Position numbers and translations under genes: made by a program. From Paramacrobiotus metropolitanus (taxonomy: Eukaryota > Tardigrada > Eutardigrada > Parachela > Macrobiotidae), in assembly GCF_019649055.1 (NCBI RefSeq), contig NW_026570225.1, positions 62,001 to 126,000 on the forward strand: a stretch of 64,000 bases of DNA, in the 5' to 3' direction. This document shows, piece after piece, positions 38,101 through 50,368 of this stretch. The notes under the pieces were generated by a model. That model made no database searches and had not been told where the DNA came from. It worked only from the letters and a program-made list of their open reading frames with translations. Position 1 is the stretch's first letter. Every line of letters begins with the position of its first letter.

Positions 38101-39511
38101 GATGGCTTGACAATTGCCTTTCCAGATCGAAGGAAATGCGAGCCGAAATGAAGTTACTGTATGCGTTTCTCCTTATTACTATTCTCATCTTTCCTAGCTT
38201 GGCCCTGACCAGGTTCGTTTTTGTTTGCACACATGAATGACTACTCTAAACTCTAAAGGAATAACGTCATTGCTTCTGCAGCTTGAATATAATCGTGGAA
38301 CGATTCTTTTCCGGAAAGAACGTGGATATCATGTGGGAGTGAGTGACTGTAACTTTTAATATTGCTATACGAAAACGCTGAACATCACATTCTTTATAAT
38401 CGCAGATGCGCTTTTCTGGCTGACAATGGCGCGATATTCGTCAACTTGATGGTTATCTTCAGCTTCGTCGGAGCTGCGTGCCAGCTGCTTCGATTAGGTC
38501 AGCTTTTTGTTTTTCTGTGTCGGTACTTCTGTGGATCGAAATCGGAGGCAGAAAGAAATATTTTACTGCGGGTAAAGAAAATTGGAAAAACTTCAATATT
38601 AAATTTATGTTCATAAACCATTTTTACCATTTGTACGTTATAGACAAAGACCGAATTTCCCTTCCACGAGCAGTATCCGGACTTCCTGTTGACCTTCAAC
38701 ATCGTGATTGTGTACTGTTTTGTATGCCCTGTTATCACACCATTCGGTAAGGCTCTGAAAGAAGCTAAAATCCGAAAGGAAATCAAAACTGTGTTAGAAA
38801 GCTTAGATGCAGGTACTGTGTCAAAGCAGTAATCATTTAGAAAGGTCACCGTCCGGGCATTTTGTAGGATTGTTGGCTATGTGTATGAAATATTTGGTGG
38901 ACCGGTACAACTTGTCGTACGTGTTCGGGAAATCCGACGCACCGACCAGCGTTCATGCAACCGCCGTCAACTTTTTTCTGGTTGGCTTATTGATGCAGAA
39001 CCTCTTGATGATCTTCTTCTTCGTCGTGCGAGGAGGTTTGTAATGCCGTCGTAAGCAAGGGTTCTGCGAGTCATTGTTGAAATAATATGTAACTTGCAGG
39101 TATGGGATCAATGAGCGGGTTACTGATAGCCGTTCTCATCATTAACGGCTTAATCTACATCGGAATCAGCTGGTTCGGAATCTTGAAAAAAGTGTCTTTG
39201 GCTGATGTAAGAAGCTTTCTTGAACTGTTTTATTGATATTTGGTGTAACAGTTTTTCTTTGGAATTTCTGTTTCTGTGGAATGACTGTGGAATTACATGT
39301 GGAATTACGTTTCATAATCTTGACGCTTGATTTTTTCCTGTTATTTAAGGAATTTACGGAGGATGACATCGATGAGCCATCGGCCTCTCCTGTGGGAACT
39401 CCGGTAAAGAAGGCGCGTGAAACTTATATTCCGCCGGTTCTGCAGCGACTGGAAGCCAGGCACATTTCGCCTGTATCCAACACTGTCACAAGTTCGACCA
39501 TATCGGCATGA
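35139..39511 (+). CDS. tmem63: TMEM63/CSC1-like (OSCA-type) mechanosensitive cation channel, 805 aa
   Basis: Eighteen exons: 35139-35330, 35404-35486, 35884-36090, 36200-36394, 36455-36566, 36630-36703, 36800-36880, 36957-37202, 37400-37516, 37582-37735, 37818-37924, 38126-38212, 38282-38338, 38406-38571, 38644-38746, 38868-39035, 39100-39206 and 39350-39511. They total 2418 nt in one frame. OSCA/TMEM63 proteins are 10-11-pass membrane channels opened by membrane tension or osmotic stress. Family landmarks are NMVINVILFA, FVVLRKRGW, LEYLRFQRHVIAF, IILPVNY, SGDLLWVHIAF, the cytosolic Cys cluster CGFFCGCCVNG, TVFFVTFATEDQAYR, FFLGTPAVVLNAL, CAFLADNGAIFVN, FPFHEQYPDFLLTFNIV and YLVDRYNLSYVFGK. 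Length and order match TMEM63A-C. The ATG at 35139 is the first in frame; a second lies six codons on. A 60-bp intron between exons 4 and 5 is itself open in frame. An AATAAA lies at 40291-40296. Confidence 0.95.
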
Positions 39512-40323
39512 CACCGATTGCGGATGCCATCGGTTTTCATAACTTCGTAACTGTCTCGTCTGTACCATTTTATGCACATTTGTAATTCTGAGTTTAAACT
39601 TCCCTTTTTCGTGATTTTAACGTGTTTTTGACTAGTCAGTAGACAGCTCAAAGCATTTATATCTTCAGTTCCTTCACGACGGGTGTTTGGCCACTGTTTT
39701 TACGATCTACGTGACAATTTAATTAGTATGAGATAATGGCTAGGGTATTTTCTTGGAGATTTTTAGTCTAGTGGAATTTTGTATTGTGTCGCAACTCGCT
39801 GTTATTATATTGGATTACCAGAATTTTTAAGTCGTGCTTCTAATTATCGAATCAAAAACCGATTTTTGACAAAACTGCAAGGTACTACTGGCCTCTACGG
39901 CTCTGCCTTTTGAGTCGATATGAGTAGTCAGATACGGAATTAAAGAAGTAATTAACAGCAAACAGCCATGCCTTCAATGGTTTACTTGTCAAACTTTTAA
40001 CAAACATTTAGTAGGGGTGCATCAGATGTCCGTATACATGTAATTTAAAGCGTAACACCACGATTTTACATATGCAGTTCACTTTGCGGAAAAAATTGCC
40101 GGCACACCGGTGTGTAGATCGATTCTGCGAGAAAATCCAGGAAGGCAGTTCACAAATTATTTAAAGCAATCACGCCGCTTAATTTCCGTTTGAAAACATA
40201 TTGATTGCAAAACGTTTTCAGTTGGGGTTCCATATATATACGACTTTTTGTTCAGATTCAGTTCATGATCATTCAAAAAAATTTGAGAATAATAAAATTA
40301 TAACAAGAGTGATTTTTTAAATA

Positions 40324-40389
40324 GTGGTTTTAAGGTTTTAACTGTTTTTGTTTAATGTGGTTTTAAGGTTTTGACTGTTTTTGTTTAAT
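40324..40389. repeat. 33-bp tandem duplication
   Basis: Two adjacent 33-base units (40324-40356 and 40357-40389) differ at a single position. Degenerate fragments of the same T/G-rich motif follow. Confidence 0.9.
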
Positions 40390-40888
40390 GTATGTGATTT
40401 TGATAGTGATTTTTGGTGAATTGGTTTTAAGGGCTTTTAGCAATTTTATTATATGTTTTGAAAGTTTTAAAATTTGGCCCCACTTTGTGCCTCAGTGATA
40501 GATAGAACTACTGTATACAGACAGTGTATACTATAATACTTGTACTCATCTGCCTGATCACGCAATAGCGTCGTCTACTGCGTCTTAGAATCAGCTTCTG
40601 CTGCTTCTTGATTTATTACATTTTTTTATTTCGCATGATGAAAGAAAAAGTCGTTGAAAGCACACTAACATCAACACGAAACCGCGACGAAAAAACACGT
40701 ACTGGACCATCTACGAGTACTACAGAATGAAATAAATGCTAATAAAAAATAGTTTGTACTTTGTGCCAAAAAATCATAATTAAGAGGTCACTTTCTTGTA
40801 AATCTATACATGTCATTCGATTGACTCTTATAATAACTTTTTCTTAATATATTCTCAGGAGGCAAAGTACGCAAAACGAAAAACCAGT

Positions 40889-40915
40889 TTATTATTATTA
40901 TTATTATTATTATTA
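40889..40915. repeat. (TTA)9 microsatellite
   Basis: Nine perfect TTA units in intergenic sequence. Confidence 0.95.
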
Positions 40916-41554
40916 TTTCTTCGTGGAGCAGGTAGCCCATTTCCGGCTAGGGTGACATACTAGCATGGGATTTTAAACCTGGCCAAAAGGATTCGTACGA
41001 ATTAGACGGCCATAGTGCCATAAATATACAGGTCAGGACCGTAAATTTTGTTATATATACATTGAGATTCAGTGGATGACGAAGAGGATTGTTTGTCGAA
41101 TTTATACATGTGTTGATAACGTCGACATAAAATAAACAGTTCGTGGCTGAATTAATTGCTCATCGAGTGAATGCGACAGAGCGAAGGATTTCGATCGCAC
41201 GTCGAATATGCAGAAGAGTCTGAAGAGAGCTGAATAGTATATTGCAAAGGAACACAGGCGGAAAACGTAGGCGAGCAAATATCCCATTCAAAACGCCACA
41301 GCCACAAATGGCCGCAACGTTGCCACTGTCGTTAATCTGAGCGGCGAACGCCAGCTTCGGAATGAATACACGATTTATTGTTGCCGCCCGATTACGTGTT
41401 GCTCCACATTTCTTTCCATCCAAAGTCAGGGAAATGTATTAAAGAATTGTATGTTCTTGCTTGGCATTCGTATCATTGCTGCAAAAATCCTTTACCCAAT
41501 TTTTTATCGCTAAAGATTTTCAGAATTTTATTCTGGTTGCAGAGTGTCCCAGCT

Positions 41555-42806
41555 ATGTATCCATATAAAATGACGCATCAGCAAGTCCTTAGGTTTTTTT
41601 GTGGATTAAACATCGCTTTTGGTATCGGACTTGCCATATTGGAAATTTCAAGTAGGCGGCATATTACAACTCTCTGTACAGTGTTGTAATTCTTGCCATC
41701 CATTGATGTAGCTTTATATTTTTTAGCCAAAATTGAGAATACGCCCGCTGATATTATTTTACCTGGATGCAATTTTATCGTTCTAATCCGCCTTTTACAG
41801 AACGTTACATACTTGGAATTTAAATAATGTAGAATAATTAATATTTTTGTATATATACCGTAATGCAGTACAGTTGTCTTTTCAACCACGGGAAGCGGAC
41901 GCGTACCTGCTTAATCGTTAATATTGTACGTTTTTTATGTAACGATTGTAAGTATTTTAGTACTGACAATGAATAAAGGCAGTAATTTCTAGGGGTACAT
42001 CGACTGTGCATGCTTTGTGCTAGCGTTCTTGCCTTTGTACACTACAATACCATAATTGTGGCATGAATGCTTTTCCGTGAACTACTTTAATAAAGTACGA
42101 TTTAACCATTAATAAAAAGTACAATTTAACTTGCTTACGTTTATGAAGTATTATATTATCCATGTTTTATATCTCGAATGCACTATATATTTTATGGTTT
42201 TTAGTATGCATAGCCAAGCTGAACGAAGTGGGCTCTTCCGCCGATCCCGAAGAAATGATGGGATTAGTGACATCCTTTTTAACCATCTTCTGTGCCGTTA
42301 TTGTCATTCTCCTTAACAGCCTGGTAAAAGGTTATACGGTGCGTGACCGCATTTATGAGATCCTGAACTGCACCATGACCTTTGGCTGTTTTGCTCTCCT
42401 CCTGGCCGTGGTAATTGTCTTCTTCAGTCGCACCATTGTCGATCCCGGCGGCATCACCGTATCTCGTAATTTGTACGGGTTGAAATTAACCGCCATCATA
42501 TCGGCTTTTATTTTGCTGCTGACGATGACCATAACGTATTTTTTGTGTGTGTATTCTTGTGGGCGGGTGGTAGCGTGCCGACAGTTCGATCAGACCTTCA
42601 CTAGCAAAGTAACGTACAGCTCGGTGAATAAGACGACGCCGGACTACCCGGCATCCGGTCCGGCCGCATCCGTCAAAAGCGATCGGACATTACAAAGTGA
42701 TGTGTTTCTGGAGCCGTCCGATGCCGCTGCTCAGAGGAAATATCTGTCGGAAACCGAAGGGAAGACGTTCAGTTGTTCTACAGATACGACGCTTTCGGAT
42801 TTTTAA
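41555..42806 (+). CDS. Predicted four-pass membrane protein A, 232 aa
   Basis: Exons 41555-41651 and 42205-42806 join to 699 nt, with phase 1 at the junction (donor A|GTAGGC, acceptor TTTTTAG). I do not recognise the family with confidence. Four hydrophobic segments are visible: FFCGLNIAFGIGLAILEIS (about 14-32), LVTSFLTIFCAVIVILLNSL, CTMTFGCFALLLAVVIVFF and LTAIISAFILLLTMTITYFL. A cytosolic-looking tail of about 75 residues rich in Ser/Thr (SDRTLQSD, LSETEGKTFSCSTDTTLSDF) follows. The layout is tetraspan, like MS4A or MARVEL-type proteins, but lacks tetraspanin CCG. The next gene on the same strand has the same size and layout, so the two may be old tandem relatives. An AATAAA lies at 43395-43400. 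Confidence 0.75.
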
Positions 42807-43784
42807 CTCGTATTGATCAAAGTTCTCTGTGCCTTATCATTGCTGTACAAATCTCTCCTTTGTCGACATGCTAATTTATTTTTATCAGAAGTCTGTTGAA
42901 CGCAATCAGAGAATTTTCTTTTATATACCTCACTCTGTCTGCCAGACCGCGCTACCATACAAATCAGTAAACATTAATACTATCCATTCCCATATCTCAA
43001 GAAAAATAATATTCGTACTTAATAGCACTTAGTTTAGTGCGATTTCAAAGAAAATATTTTTGAAAGACTTATGCGAAAAGGCAGCCGAAAGCTATCTGAT
43101 TATTAATTTTGTGCGTTGGTATATTTCGTTGGACTTCAGCCGGAAACGGTAACACACTGTACGTAAACTGGCTCACCATGGAACTGACCTTTGCAAGACA
43201 CATTCTGATATCTTTTGCGTACACAGAATTTTACGGTATACACTCATCACAAACAAGTATCCACATGCAAGGAAATACGGAAGCAATAACATTACAGTGC
43301 GTGAGTGTTTTTGTGTGCACTACCCGTAAAAATACACCGGTCTGCTGCGGCATGTCAGGGACGTTGACGGGTGCGTAACCAAACCGGTTTTTTTAATAAA
43401 AGCATAAATTGCGCTCTGAACATTCATACCGTCGGCCGACTGTCTTACGCATCGACGCGCAAAACTTTGTCAAACGAGGTGGGAGATGTTTGATTGCAGA
43501 AGCCAATGCATACCTCGGGTTTTCAGCAGGAAACACACCAAAAACCGCTGTCTTGCCGCGCGTTTGATGGGGAACCCGCTGCATTCCTTGCGGCAAGTGT
43601 GGTAAACGGGCGACCATCAGTTTTTTTTTTTAACTTTGGGAATAGTTGAACACTGTTCTGTGTCGTACCGACCTTTTGGCAATATATTTGCACCTACCAA
43701 GTTTGTATGATTTATGATCCATTGCATTGATTGCTTTTAACCGCTTAATTAGTTAAAATCGACCACACATTTCCAGCGGAAAGG
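42807..43784. other. Spacer between the two four-pass membrane genes
   Basis: This contains the 3' end of the first gene (AATAAA at 43395-43400) and presumably the promoter of the second. No further coding exon is recognised. Confidence 0.5.
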
Positions 43785-45766
43785 ATGGCGAATGAACGAG
43801 TGGAAATTTACATTTCTGTGGTGAAAGGCCGGCAAATATTAATGGCCTGTTCTGTACTGTTGATTGTACTGGGCTTAATTGTACTGGGACATGAAATTGC
43901 GGGTAAGGAATCCGCGTTTGTTACAGTCAGTACGTCCTAAATGTTTTGTCAAACGTTTTAAGGAGCCATTTATATCTTGCGGATTTACAAAATGAACAAA
44001 TATTAGAGTGCAACTACAACCCTACTCTAATAAAATCAGAAGCCAGATTTTTTCACATTATGATATTCAAAGTTAATAAACAATCAAAACTGCATTAAAA
44101 TTTCTACAGCAGCAAATTACGGGTTCGCTGGACACACGTGCTTTATTGAATACTTCCGTCTCAAGTCTTGCCCTTCCTCGCTGATAGGCTTGTTCAACAA
44201 TTGTTCTTGACTGAAGCAAGTTTACCGTCAAGCTTAATTACCGTAATTGTACTTTTCCATCACCCCCTATTGCCCCCAAATCGATGCTTTCACTACAAAG
44301 CGAGAGCTAAAATCTCAGCACTTTATATTACTGTATGATGCGTAGTCAGCATACACAAGACTACAGCAATTTGATGATACGTGAGTAACAGTTATGTATC
44401 GTTTTATCTTTCCTCGCATTTTCTGGTTTACAATTAGTTGGGTCTCAGTGAGGTTTATCGTGCATGGCTAAATACTGTGCTAACCATAATTATAAGTGCC
44501 ATATAAAGCCCAAATTACTGTATATTGTAATTAGGACTTCCGGTGGAATTCGAGCATGTGAAAATCCAGTGATAAACCGGTTGTTGTGTCATTGTTTTGC
44601 AGTGTGTGTACTGACGCAGAAGAACCTGAGTCCACCGAGCGCCGCACAAATCATCGGCACCATCGGTGCCGGACTTTCGATTATCGCCGGCATCGTCACC
44701 TTTTTACCGGCGCGACTGGGCAGTCCCCTGGTGACCCTGAGGCGCAACTTCATCCTGGCCACTGCGGCTAATCTAGTGGCTGCCGTGCTGCTGATCGTGT
44801 CCTGGGTGCTCTTTGGACCGTTCGTGTGGAACATTTGGACGGAGGCCAATCAGTTCACGAATGCGCCGCGGATGCGCGGCCAGCGTTACCTTAACATGGG
44901 TGTGGAGCAAAACTGGCAAGAGTACCCCACCTACAATCCGCTGTCGTTCAGATTCGAACAAGACTTTTTCTACAACATCCGCCTCATCGCCATACTCAAG
45001 CTTGTCGCTCTGCTTGCCGTAAGCTACTTGATATAGAGTGTTCTTAAATCAGCATTGCAACATTACGGTATCACTACAATATAATAATATTGATAAGAAT
45101 AATAATAATGCAAGGGCCATAATATTACTTGAAATAGCACTTGCAGTTACGCTTACATTAGTTATTTACGTGTCCAGCAATTTAGAATTTCTAATATGGA
45201 TATTTTAATCTCCATATAAAAAAAATTCAAAAAATGTAAAAACCTGCAAAACCGTATTAACAGCTGCTTTGTTTTCTGTGATTTCCCACTGTATGGTACT
45301 GTAGAGTTCACAGAGATACGAAAGCCAGAAATTCATTAAATTAAGAATTCAATAAGTATTGTACATACCGCTGAACTGAAAGCGGCGGAATTCATATTCA
45401 TGTATGTTAGTATTTGGAACTATGGTAGCTAAAGGGCTTGTTTGTTATAACATAAAATTTCGTTTTTTAATACTTTATAAAGATCTGCATTGATAAATTT
45501 TATATTCATCCTCAGTTGCGGTAGTTACGAACTTACGGTTACGGTACGGGCACCATCCTCCGTTATGGTACAGCTGTACAAAACACCGTCTTTTGCAGGA
45601 ATTACTGTTGGCCGCTGCCGCTGTACTTGCCATGTTGCTGAGCCTGGTCAACGTCTTCAGTCTACGTTCATCGCACATACCACTCGCGGGCCAAGAAGTA
45701 GTTCATGTCCAGAGTCGAGGCGGAAAAAACGAAGTCTATTACGAAAATACTCGCCGGCTAAAATAG
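43785..45766 (+). CDS. Predicted four-pass membrane protein B, 233 aa
   Basis: Exons 43785-43902, 44603-45018 and 45599-45766 join to 702 nt. Four hydrophobic segments are visible: ILMACSVLLIVLGLIVLGHEI (about 18-38), IIGTIGAGLSIIAGIVTFL, FILATAANLVAAVLLIVSWV and a long fourth (LIAILKLVALLAELLLAAAA and on) split by the last intron. A polar loop of about 60 residues with RGQRYLNMGVEQNW lies between the third and fourth, and the short tail contains EVYYENTRRLK. The short gap between segments 1 and 2, and the Gly-rich second and third segments, recall MS4A/CD20-like proteins; this is only a topology argument. The first intron is phase 1 directly after the first membrane segment, as in the preceding gene. 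An AATAAA lies at 46202-46207. Confidence 0.78.
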
Positions 45767-46870
45767 ATGGGCTAAATTTCCAGTTTATAATTCCTTCTCC
45801 CTATAACTGTTATTGTGTGTTTTAGCGACTGTCTGTGTTAATTGTGATTTATATACTTACCTGCATTTTGTTGTGAGTTTTGTTATTGTCATTTATTCCT
45901 TCTGTTTATATTTACATGGGCTCATGTTATCGATTACCAATTATAGTTGACATTTTTTGTTAGCTGAGTGATAATTAAGAATGCGATAAAGCAAAGATTA
46001 GGTTCTGGTACACATTTTTCGCTGTACTTATATTTTGAATTTATGGAGACTTCGCTGCAATAGAAGCGAGTCGCGACTACGTATTTTTCTGATGTATAGA
46101 CTGTATCTATATCTGATGTATAAGCCTTATAGTAAGCGTAGTATTCCAGATAGCACCCGGACGAATTGCACCGTCGCCGATGAAGATACTGATGTTGGGA
46201 AAATAAAAATGTGCAATAATAATTTTACTGTATTTATACGCACCCAAATAGAATATTATCAAAACGGATCTACAGAACACATCTGAAGTGAACTGTCGGC
46301 AGTGACATAAGAACTTTACCGCGCTTAATAGCAGTTACGTTACATCATTATATTCATACAATCATATTTTAGTACTAGAGTGCAGTAATTATTACTATTT
46401 TGTAGATGCTGTCGAGTGATCACGTAACGGCATGGCTCCGAAGAATCATCGGTAGCTTTTGGCGTCGCTTCGCAAACCGATCGTTCGTTTAGGGTCAGTG
46501 TATCCGTTGTTGCGGTTTTCACTGGCATACAAACACCGGCAGTAACCCGCAAGAAGAACAGGTGATTAAAGCTAGCATGTTCCAGCTTGGTCATGGTGAT
46601 ACACATATTTTCGAAAAATAAGACACAATTGCCAAATGCTCGTAATCTGCTTGGCACGAGAGGATCGGATGTGCATTGTAACGTACAGGTTCATAACCAT
46701 TTCGAATTCAGTATTTAACGGAAGGTTTAGCATCATTTGCTGTATCAGTCTAAATCGGACTAATAGTTAACAAATCAGCAGAACTTAGAGGTCCGTATAC
46801 AGAAGCCGGTACCGTAAAACTTGATGTCTAGAGACTTCTCTGTGACATTTCTAAATTACTGGTGTCAACA
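45767..46870. other. Intergenic spacer, about 1.1 kb
   Basis: This contains the 3' end of the second four-pass gene. An open minus-strand stretch at 46340-46657 is considered but not accepted as a gene. No clear TATA box was found ahead of 46871. Confidence 0.45.
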
Positions 46871-47338
46871 ATGAACGGCATTCTCTTGCTCGCTCTTCTC
46901 CTTTGCGTGCTATGTGGTAAGTCGATAAAAATACATGTATTGTTCCATATAAAACTTTAACTTAAAAGCAAGTTATGGTTAACAACTTAAAATATTGTTT
47001 CCTTGGCACTTTCGATATTGACAGATGTTTTAAAAAATTATGCAGAATGTTTACTGCCTTCTGTTTACGGCGATTAACTTGTATTTTGACTTGGAATGCA
47101 TTATACCACAACATACTGCAAACATTACTAGTATTAGGCAGCAGGTACTGTAGGTACATCAGGTATTCCGGCTTAATTGATTATTAATTCCTTTGTAGTG
47201 GTCCTCACTGCGGCTTGGCGCAACCGTCGTCGTTATTACGATGCTCCGTATTGGGGTGGATATTACGGTGGATGGTGGCCCAATAACTATGATTACTACG
47301 ACTACGATTATGGTTATGGCGGATGGGGAAAGAAATAA
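46871..47338 (+). CDS. Secreted Gly/Tyr/Trp-rich peptide, 61 aa
   Basis: Two small exons, 46871-46916 and 47199-47338, join in phase 1 to 186 nt. The first exon and junction give a signal peptide, MNGILLLALLLCVLCVVLTAA. The mature part is about 40 residues, basic at its start (WRNRRRYY) and then rich in Tyr, Gly, Trp and Asp (APYWGGYYGGWWPN, DYYDYDYGYGGWGKK). Gly/Tyr-rich short secreted peptides of this style are known in nematodes as antimicrobial or cuticle-associated products (the NLP/caenacin group). The resemblance is compositional, so the role is inferred. The gene is too small for length-based gene finding. An AATAAA follows at 47665-47670. Confidence 0.82.
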
Positions 47339-47780
47339 TCCTCGCACCTTAGGACGGGAATCGTTCTGGTTAACGAATAACACATCCCTCAGAGACTACC
47401 TTTTTATTTCGCGTTAACTACCAAAGATTTTCTTAATTAGTGTTTCTTCTTCGAGTTTTGCCGGCTGAAACCAAATTTTCTGTGGCAGCATGTCACTGCA
47501 TGTGCCGCTTTTTATACGTTAGCAACCTTTCTGTCCGGCTGTGCCGGCAACATTTTGGATGATTACGCAAAATATTAAAACTGGGAAATGAATTAAAAGA
47601 ACCCTAAAATTCTTGTAAACCGTTATATATTTATCATGCCATAAAGCAGCATTGTCAGCGTATTAATAAAAGTGACGTGACAATTCGCCATATGGCAATT
47701 AACCTTACAAGGCGGCAGCAAAAAGGTCACATTATACAAGCTGTGTTACTAACAACAAATATACTACAATATCTTATAAA

Positions 47781-47953
47781 TTATATTGATCTTGAATTAC
47801 TCGTACACTAGGAAAACGTACCAAAATGGGCTTTGAGCCCTGCCGCCGTTGGCAGACCGGAACACAGCTACCATGGTTAGGGCTGGAGACTTAATTTAGG
47901 GCTGAGCTGCTTTTTTTAACTATATCTTATATTGATCTTGAATTACTCGTACA
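47781..47953. repeat. 27-bp direct repeat flanking about 120 bp
   Basis: The same 27 bases occur at 47781-47807 and 47927-47953. The intervening 119 bp is GC-richer at first (gggctttgagccctgccgcc) and ends in a T-tract. This could be a short inserted element with repeated flanks or a simple duplication. Confidence 0.85.
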
Positions 47954-48543
47954 ACAGAGCCTCCCGTGTTTCGAAAATCATCGCAGTAGATGTAACAAAA
48001 CGCTTCAGTTCGAGGTGCAATATGTGCTACCGTTTTAACGTCTCTTATTCAATAAGTTTTCGTGCGTGACAGTGTATCAGGTTGTGACCGTGCAATACCT
48101 GCTTCTTTATGACCATGGCCATTTGTGTTTCCCGTATACATTCTCATCCAGGTCAAGAGGAAGCGGCGCAGAACCTGACGAAGATTCGCTTTGCTCCTTA
48201 CCGATGCTTTCATCCTGCAACGCTCCTGGCGCAGTTGTACCTGTCTGGCATCCCACATAAAATAGCGCAGTATCTTGTCCTCTGCGATCTAATAATCGTG
48301 GTGTCGCGCAGTTGTACATGTGTCTCGCTCTAAGGTTGCTTAGCTTAGTGGCTAGCTAAGGTCACCGGTATTGGGCTTGGCCCGACGGAACGAGCATGTA
48401 TGCAGGATAGGGTAAAATGCCTGATACATGGTACCACGTTTCCAAATACTTCAATTGAACAATTGATTGCGACAATGTTAATGTCAACAATTAGAAACGC
48501 TCACAAACGTAAAAAAGCCTAACAGCTTGTAATTACAAGTTTT

Positions 48544-48565
48544 AAACTAGCTTATAAGCTAGTTT
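48544..48565. repeat. 22-bp perfect palindrome
   Basis: The 22 bases are self-complementary around cttataag and are followed by further aagctt-type words. A 14-bp palindrome (cttgtaattacaag) lies just upstream at about 48526-48539. Confidence 0.85.
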
Positions 48566-49044
48566 TAAAGCTTTGAAGCTTGTAAGGTTTTAAAGCTGTT
48601 CGGCACCTCTTGCCTTAATTGCTGTACTTGTTTGTTACTTCGATTAACTGAACTGATTATGGCAATTTAAACTTGGTTCCCCACTTGCACTCACCTTCAC
48701 GGGCAAATGGCAGTCCAGACATTCCCCCGGGTAAAGCCATTGTTCTTGCTAGCCTAACTATATTATAAGTGCCATTCATCGTTGCCATCACTACCGCACA
48801 CCGGGTGACAGATACCGCTGCGTCTGCAATCTTCCAGAAAATGTTCTCCTTCGTAATTCACGTAACAAGTTTCCGGCTAAAATTATTTGGAAAAATCGCA
48901 CAGGAACGAGAGCTGATATTAGAGCGATTCTTACAGTGAAACACAAACGTTTCCATGTCCAATAGGAAAAACACCTTCATGAAATTCGTAGTTAATTAAC
49001 GGACTGATAAAAATAACCCCTGTTTACCGTTGTGACTCACCAAG

Positions 49045-49078
49045 AAGGACGGACAGCATGTGAATGCTGTCCGTCCTT
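49045..49078. other. Hairpin with perfect 15-bp stem and 4-base loop
   Basis: The arm aaggacggacagcat (49045-49059) pairs perfectly with atgctgtccgtcctt (49064-49078) around the loop gtga. The stem is GC-richer than its surroundings. It is too short for a standard microRNA precursor, and its function is unknown. Confidence 0.9.
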
Positions 49079-50368
49079 ACCATACAAAGTACCATACGAA
49101 AGCAACACATTTGTCAAAAAGAAAACAACCGTAAAACTGACACCGCTTTAACGAACACAATGATCATGGGATTTCACTAACTTGAGAAATTATTATACTG
49201 TATGTAGATTAACCAAGTTGGTATCGTATATTATTCTCGGATGTATGTATGGCAGGGTATGTTACGTAACAATTATACTAACTAAGATAAATAATTAACT
49301 TAGTAATTAAAAGATATTCTGCATCGCATTCTAACTTAATGACATGCTTTTTTAAAATAATAATGGAAAAAGTAATAATTACAAAGAAAAAGTATTAATT
49401 ACTTTAATAAAAAATAATAATTACTTTAAATAACAGTGGAAAAAGTACTAATATTAATATTATTTTTTGTTTTTACTGCATTCCCTGCCGCTCATGCTGG
49501 ACAACCAATGTAAATTCTAACAGCATGCAGTTAGTTCAGCAATGAGCTTTAGCATCGCAGAATTATAACATTAGCATAGTAATGTCATGCCCGGTTCTAC
49601 GGCAAGCAATTTTTTGACGTGCTTGAGACATCGTCGGAGCACAACACGCCGTCTTTAGAACGGCATGTTTCAGTATACTTATGGAGCCCCTTTTTATGTA
49701 CATTTTCACGTCTAAAATACATGGTCTACGAAACTATATTATGGCTTTTTGAAACTCAAAAAACAACCATCCAAAGGACATCTTTTGGATGAAGAAGACA
49801 TGGGCGCTTTTTTTTCGAATAGAACCGGGATGGCTCTAGTTACTTGGTCATACAATATCATACAGAGGTGTATCAACTAGGCACCTTGAGTCCTTGACCA
49901 TACTGTTCTCTTATCACTTCTTTATTAAAAGACATAAAACACTATGATGCTGCACTTTATCAACATCAACAGGAATAGAGTTTTCCAACGTCGATGTACA
50001 CAGTTCTACTGCATGCATATACTACAGTGTGGCCCTGACGTGTGATCAGGTGTATTCGTGGTAAACGATTCACATTTACGACTACTTCCAAACCTTGCTC
50101 CAGATTAAGGAAACACTAATGTGCAAAAATAAGCTATAAAACTGCACCCGTGTGTTGATATGCAAGAAGAAATTCCGGGAATTTCCAAGAAATGGCCGAC
50201 CAACACTCTGTCGCATAAAGCGACACGCCCCGGATATTTTGATATTGGAGTACAGCGAAAGAAAAATGCTATGCCATTGTTTACCTGTGTACAGCCACGG
50301 CGGCGGGTGGAGTGTACACAAAAACCAGTGAAAAGATTGTGCTATCCGTCAGCCGATATGCGAAAACC

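Larger units (their letters stand above)
39512..41554. other. Intergenic spacer with tandem repeats
   Basis: No gene is recognised. The spacer holds the TMEM63 3' end, a 33-bp tandem duplication at 40324-40389 and a (TTA)9 microsatellite at 40889-40915. Confidence 0.55.

Noticed and set aside
46340-46657. Open minus-strand stretch of 105 codons (ends ...CMNIMM) with two or three cysteines
   Set aside because: Composition is mildly coding-like, but there is no recognisable domain, no convincing signal peptide and no splice-linked partner exon.
48049-48333. Overlapping open frames on both strands
   Set aside because: All three frames stay open by chance in a GC-richer patch. No domain, no consistent start or splice structure.
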